DNA of 6,741 nucleotides from Caldifarciminota bacterium. Its GTDB lineage: Bacteria; Hydrothermota; Hydrothermia; S141-80. The stretch covers positions 1 to 6,741 of the forward strand of contig JALUJC010000343.1 in assembly GCA_027053375.1 (NCBI GenBank), in the 5' to 3' direction. The notes under the pieces were generated by a model. It searched no databases. It was not told where the DNA came from and was given only the letters and a program-made list of their open reading frames with translations. Position numbers and translations under genes: made by a program. Shown here in pieces: positions 6,109-6,741 of the stretch; the stretch's first letter is position 1; each line of letters begins with the position of its first letter.

Positions 6109-6741
6109 GGGCGCGTCTTCTGGAGATGGGGTCTCTTGTGGAGAGCCAGATGGATGCGGCCATGCGGGCGCTGACCGAACGTGAAGAGGTCCGCATCCAG
6201 ATGGTGATGGATCTGGAGGATCGGGTCAACAATCTTGAGATCGAGCTGGAGGAGGGGGTCATTCGCTTTCTTGCCCTTTTTCAGCCGGAAGCGGAACACC
6301 TCCGAACCAGCATTATGATTCTCAAAATCAGCAATGATCTGGAACGTGTGGGGGATCATGCGGTCAACATCGCGCAGGCGGCTTCGTATCTGCTCCCCCT
6401 TCCTCCCGTTAAACCTCTGGTGGATATCCCGCGGATGGCCTCCATTGCGCGCGAGATGCTGAGCGGCGCCCTCGACGCCTTTGTGCATGGGGATGCAGAA
6501 CAGGCGCGCGCCATTTTGAAACGCGACGATGAAGTGGATGCGCTCCGGGACCAGGTGGTGCGGGAGCTGATCACCTATATGGTGGCCGATCCCCGCACCG
6601 TGGATCGTGCCCTCAAACTGATCCAGGTGAGCAAGGATCTTGAACGCATTGCCGATCTTGCCACCAATGTGGCCGAGGATGTGGTGTATATGGTGGAAGC
6701 CCGCGTGGTGAAACACCATTTTGAGGAAACCGGGGAACCAC
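6075..6741 (+). CDS. phoU: PhoU-family phosphate regulator (3' truncated by window)
   Basis: The frame runs from ATG 6075 to the window edge with no stop, giving 222 codons, close to the usual PhoU length of 215-240, so little is missing. PhoU is a cytoplasmic all-helical protein with two three-helix bundles. It links the Pst phosphate transporter to the PhoR/PhoB two-component system and restrains phosphate uptake. Both bundles carry the metal-binding E/DxxxD signature: DLERVGDHAVNIA (88-100) and DLERIADLATNVAED (188-202). The segments VNNLEIELEEGVIRFLALFQP (51-71) and RDDEVDALRDQVVRELI (150-166) also fit the family, and the C-terminal VVYMVEARVVKHH is typical. The gene starts 34 bp inside guaD, so the two are probably translated from one message. 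No pst or pho sensor genes are seen on the left; they could lie to the right. Confidence 0.93.
   Translation, partial: MRRVLQTLDRLRARLLEMGSLVESQMDAAMRALTEREEVRIQMVMDLEDRVNNLEIELEEGVIRFLALFQPEAEHLRTSIMILKISNDLERVGDHAVNIAQAASYLLPLPPVKPLVDIPRMASIAREMLSGALDAFVHGDAEQARAILKRDDEVDALRDQVVRELITYMVADPRTVDRALKLIQVSKDLERIADLATNVAEDVVYMVEARVVKHHFEETGEP

Noticed and set aside
6054..6719. A 221-codon minus-strand frame opposite phoU.
   Set aside because: The plus strand encodes an unmistakable PhoU with two metal motifs. The reverse frame is His/Ile-rich without recognisable domains.
1..6741. CRISPR arrays, insertion sequences, tRNA genes or direct repeats.
   Set aside because: I found no repeated spacer pattern, transposase-like protein, terminal inverted repeats or tRNA cloverleaf on either strand.

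Overview
The window is a compact, GC-rich bacterial segment (estimated by eye at 55-60% GC) with every recognisable gene on the + strand. A C-terminal sorting-type domain on the first protein points to the Bacteroidota/FCB group or a related candidate phylum. Archease, a likely leaderless promoter and tightly overlapping genes would suit a thermophilic or deep-branching member such as WOR-3/Hydrothermae or Rhodothermota. That placement is inference; no rRNA or other phylogenetic marker is present apart from pyrG.

Layout. (1) Positions 1-1134: the 3' part of a secreted multidomain protein (Ig-like domain, two OB-fold-like modules, type IX secretion-style C-terminal domain), followed by a perfect 14-bp hairpin. 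(2) Positions 1219-2268: a DUF1028 Ntn-hydrolase-like protein with a C-terminal TPR region, behind a strong Shine-Dalgarno. (3) Positions 2269-2424: a 156-bp intergenic region ending in a promoter (TTGACA, 17-bp spacer, TAGCCT) that would start transcription exactly at the next ATG. (4) Positions 2425-6741: a five-gene overlapping run of archease, a 6-pyruvoyl-tetrahydropterin synthase/QueD-like protein, CTP synthase (pyrG), guanine deaminase (guaD) and phoU. Successive genes overlap by 4, 4, 4 and 34 bp. phoU runs off the right edge.

How the genes may work together. PyrG and GuaD are confidently recognised nucleotide-metabolism enzymes. Archease assists the RNA ligase RtcB, which uses GTP. 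The PTPS family normally acts on a GTP-derived pterin. CTP synthase is activated by GTP, and guanine deaminase removes guanine from salvage. A guanine-nucleotide theme is therefore possible but unproven; the operon may equally be a housekeeping assembly. The most unusual gene is the PTPS-like one: it keeps the zinc histidines and the pterin-binding glutamate but has lost all three residues of the catalytic triad, so it probably does not carry out the standard reaction.
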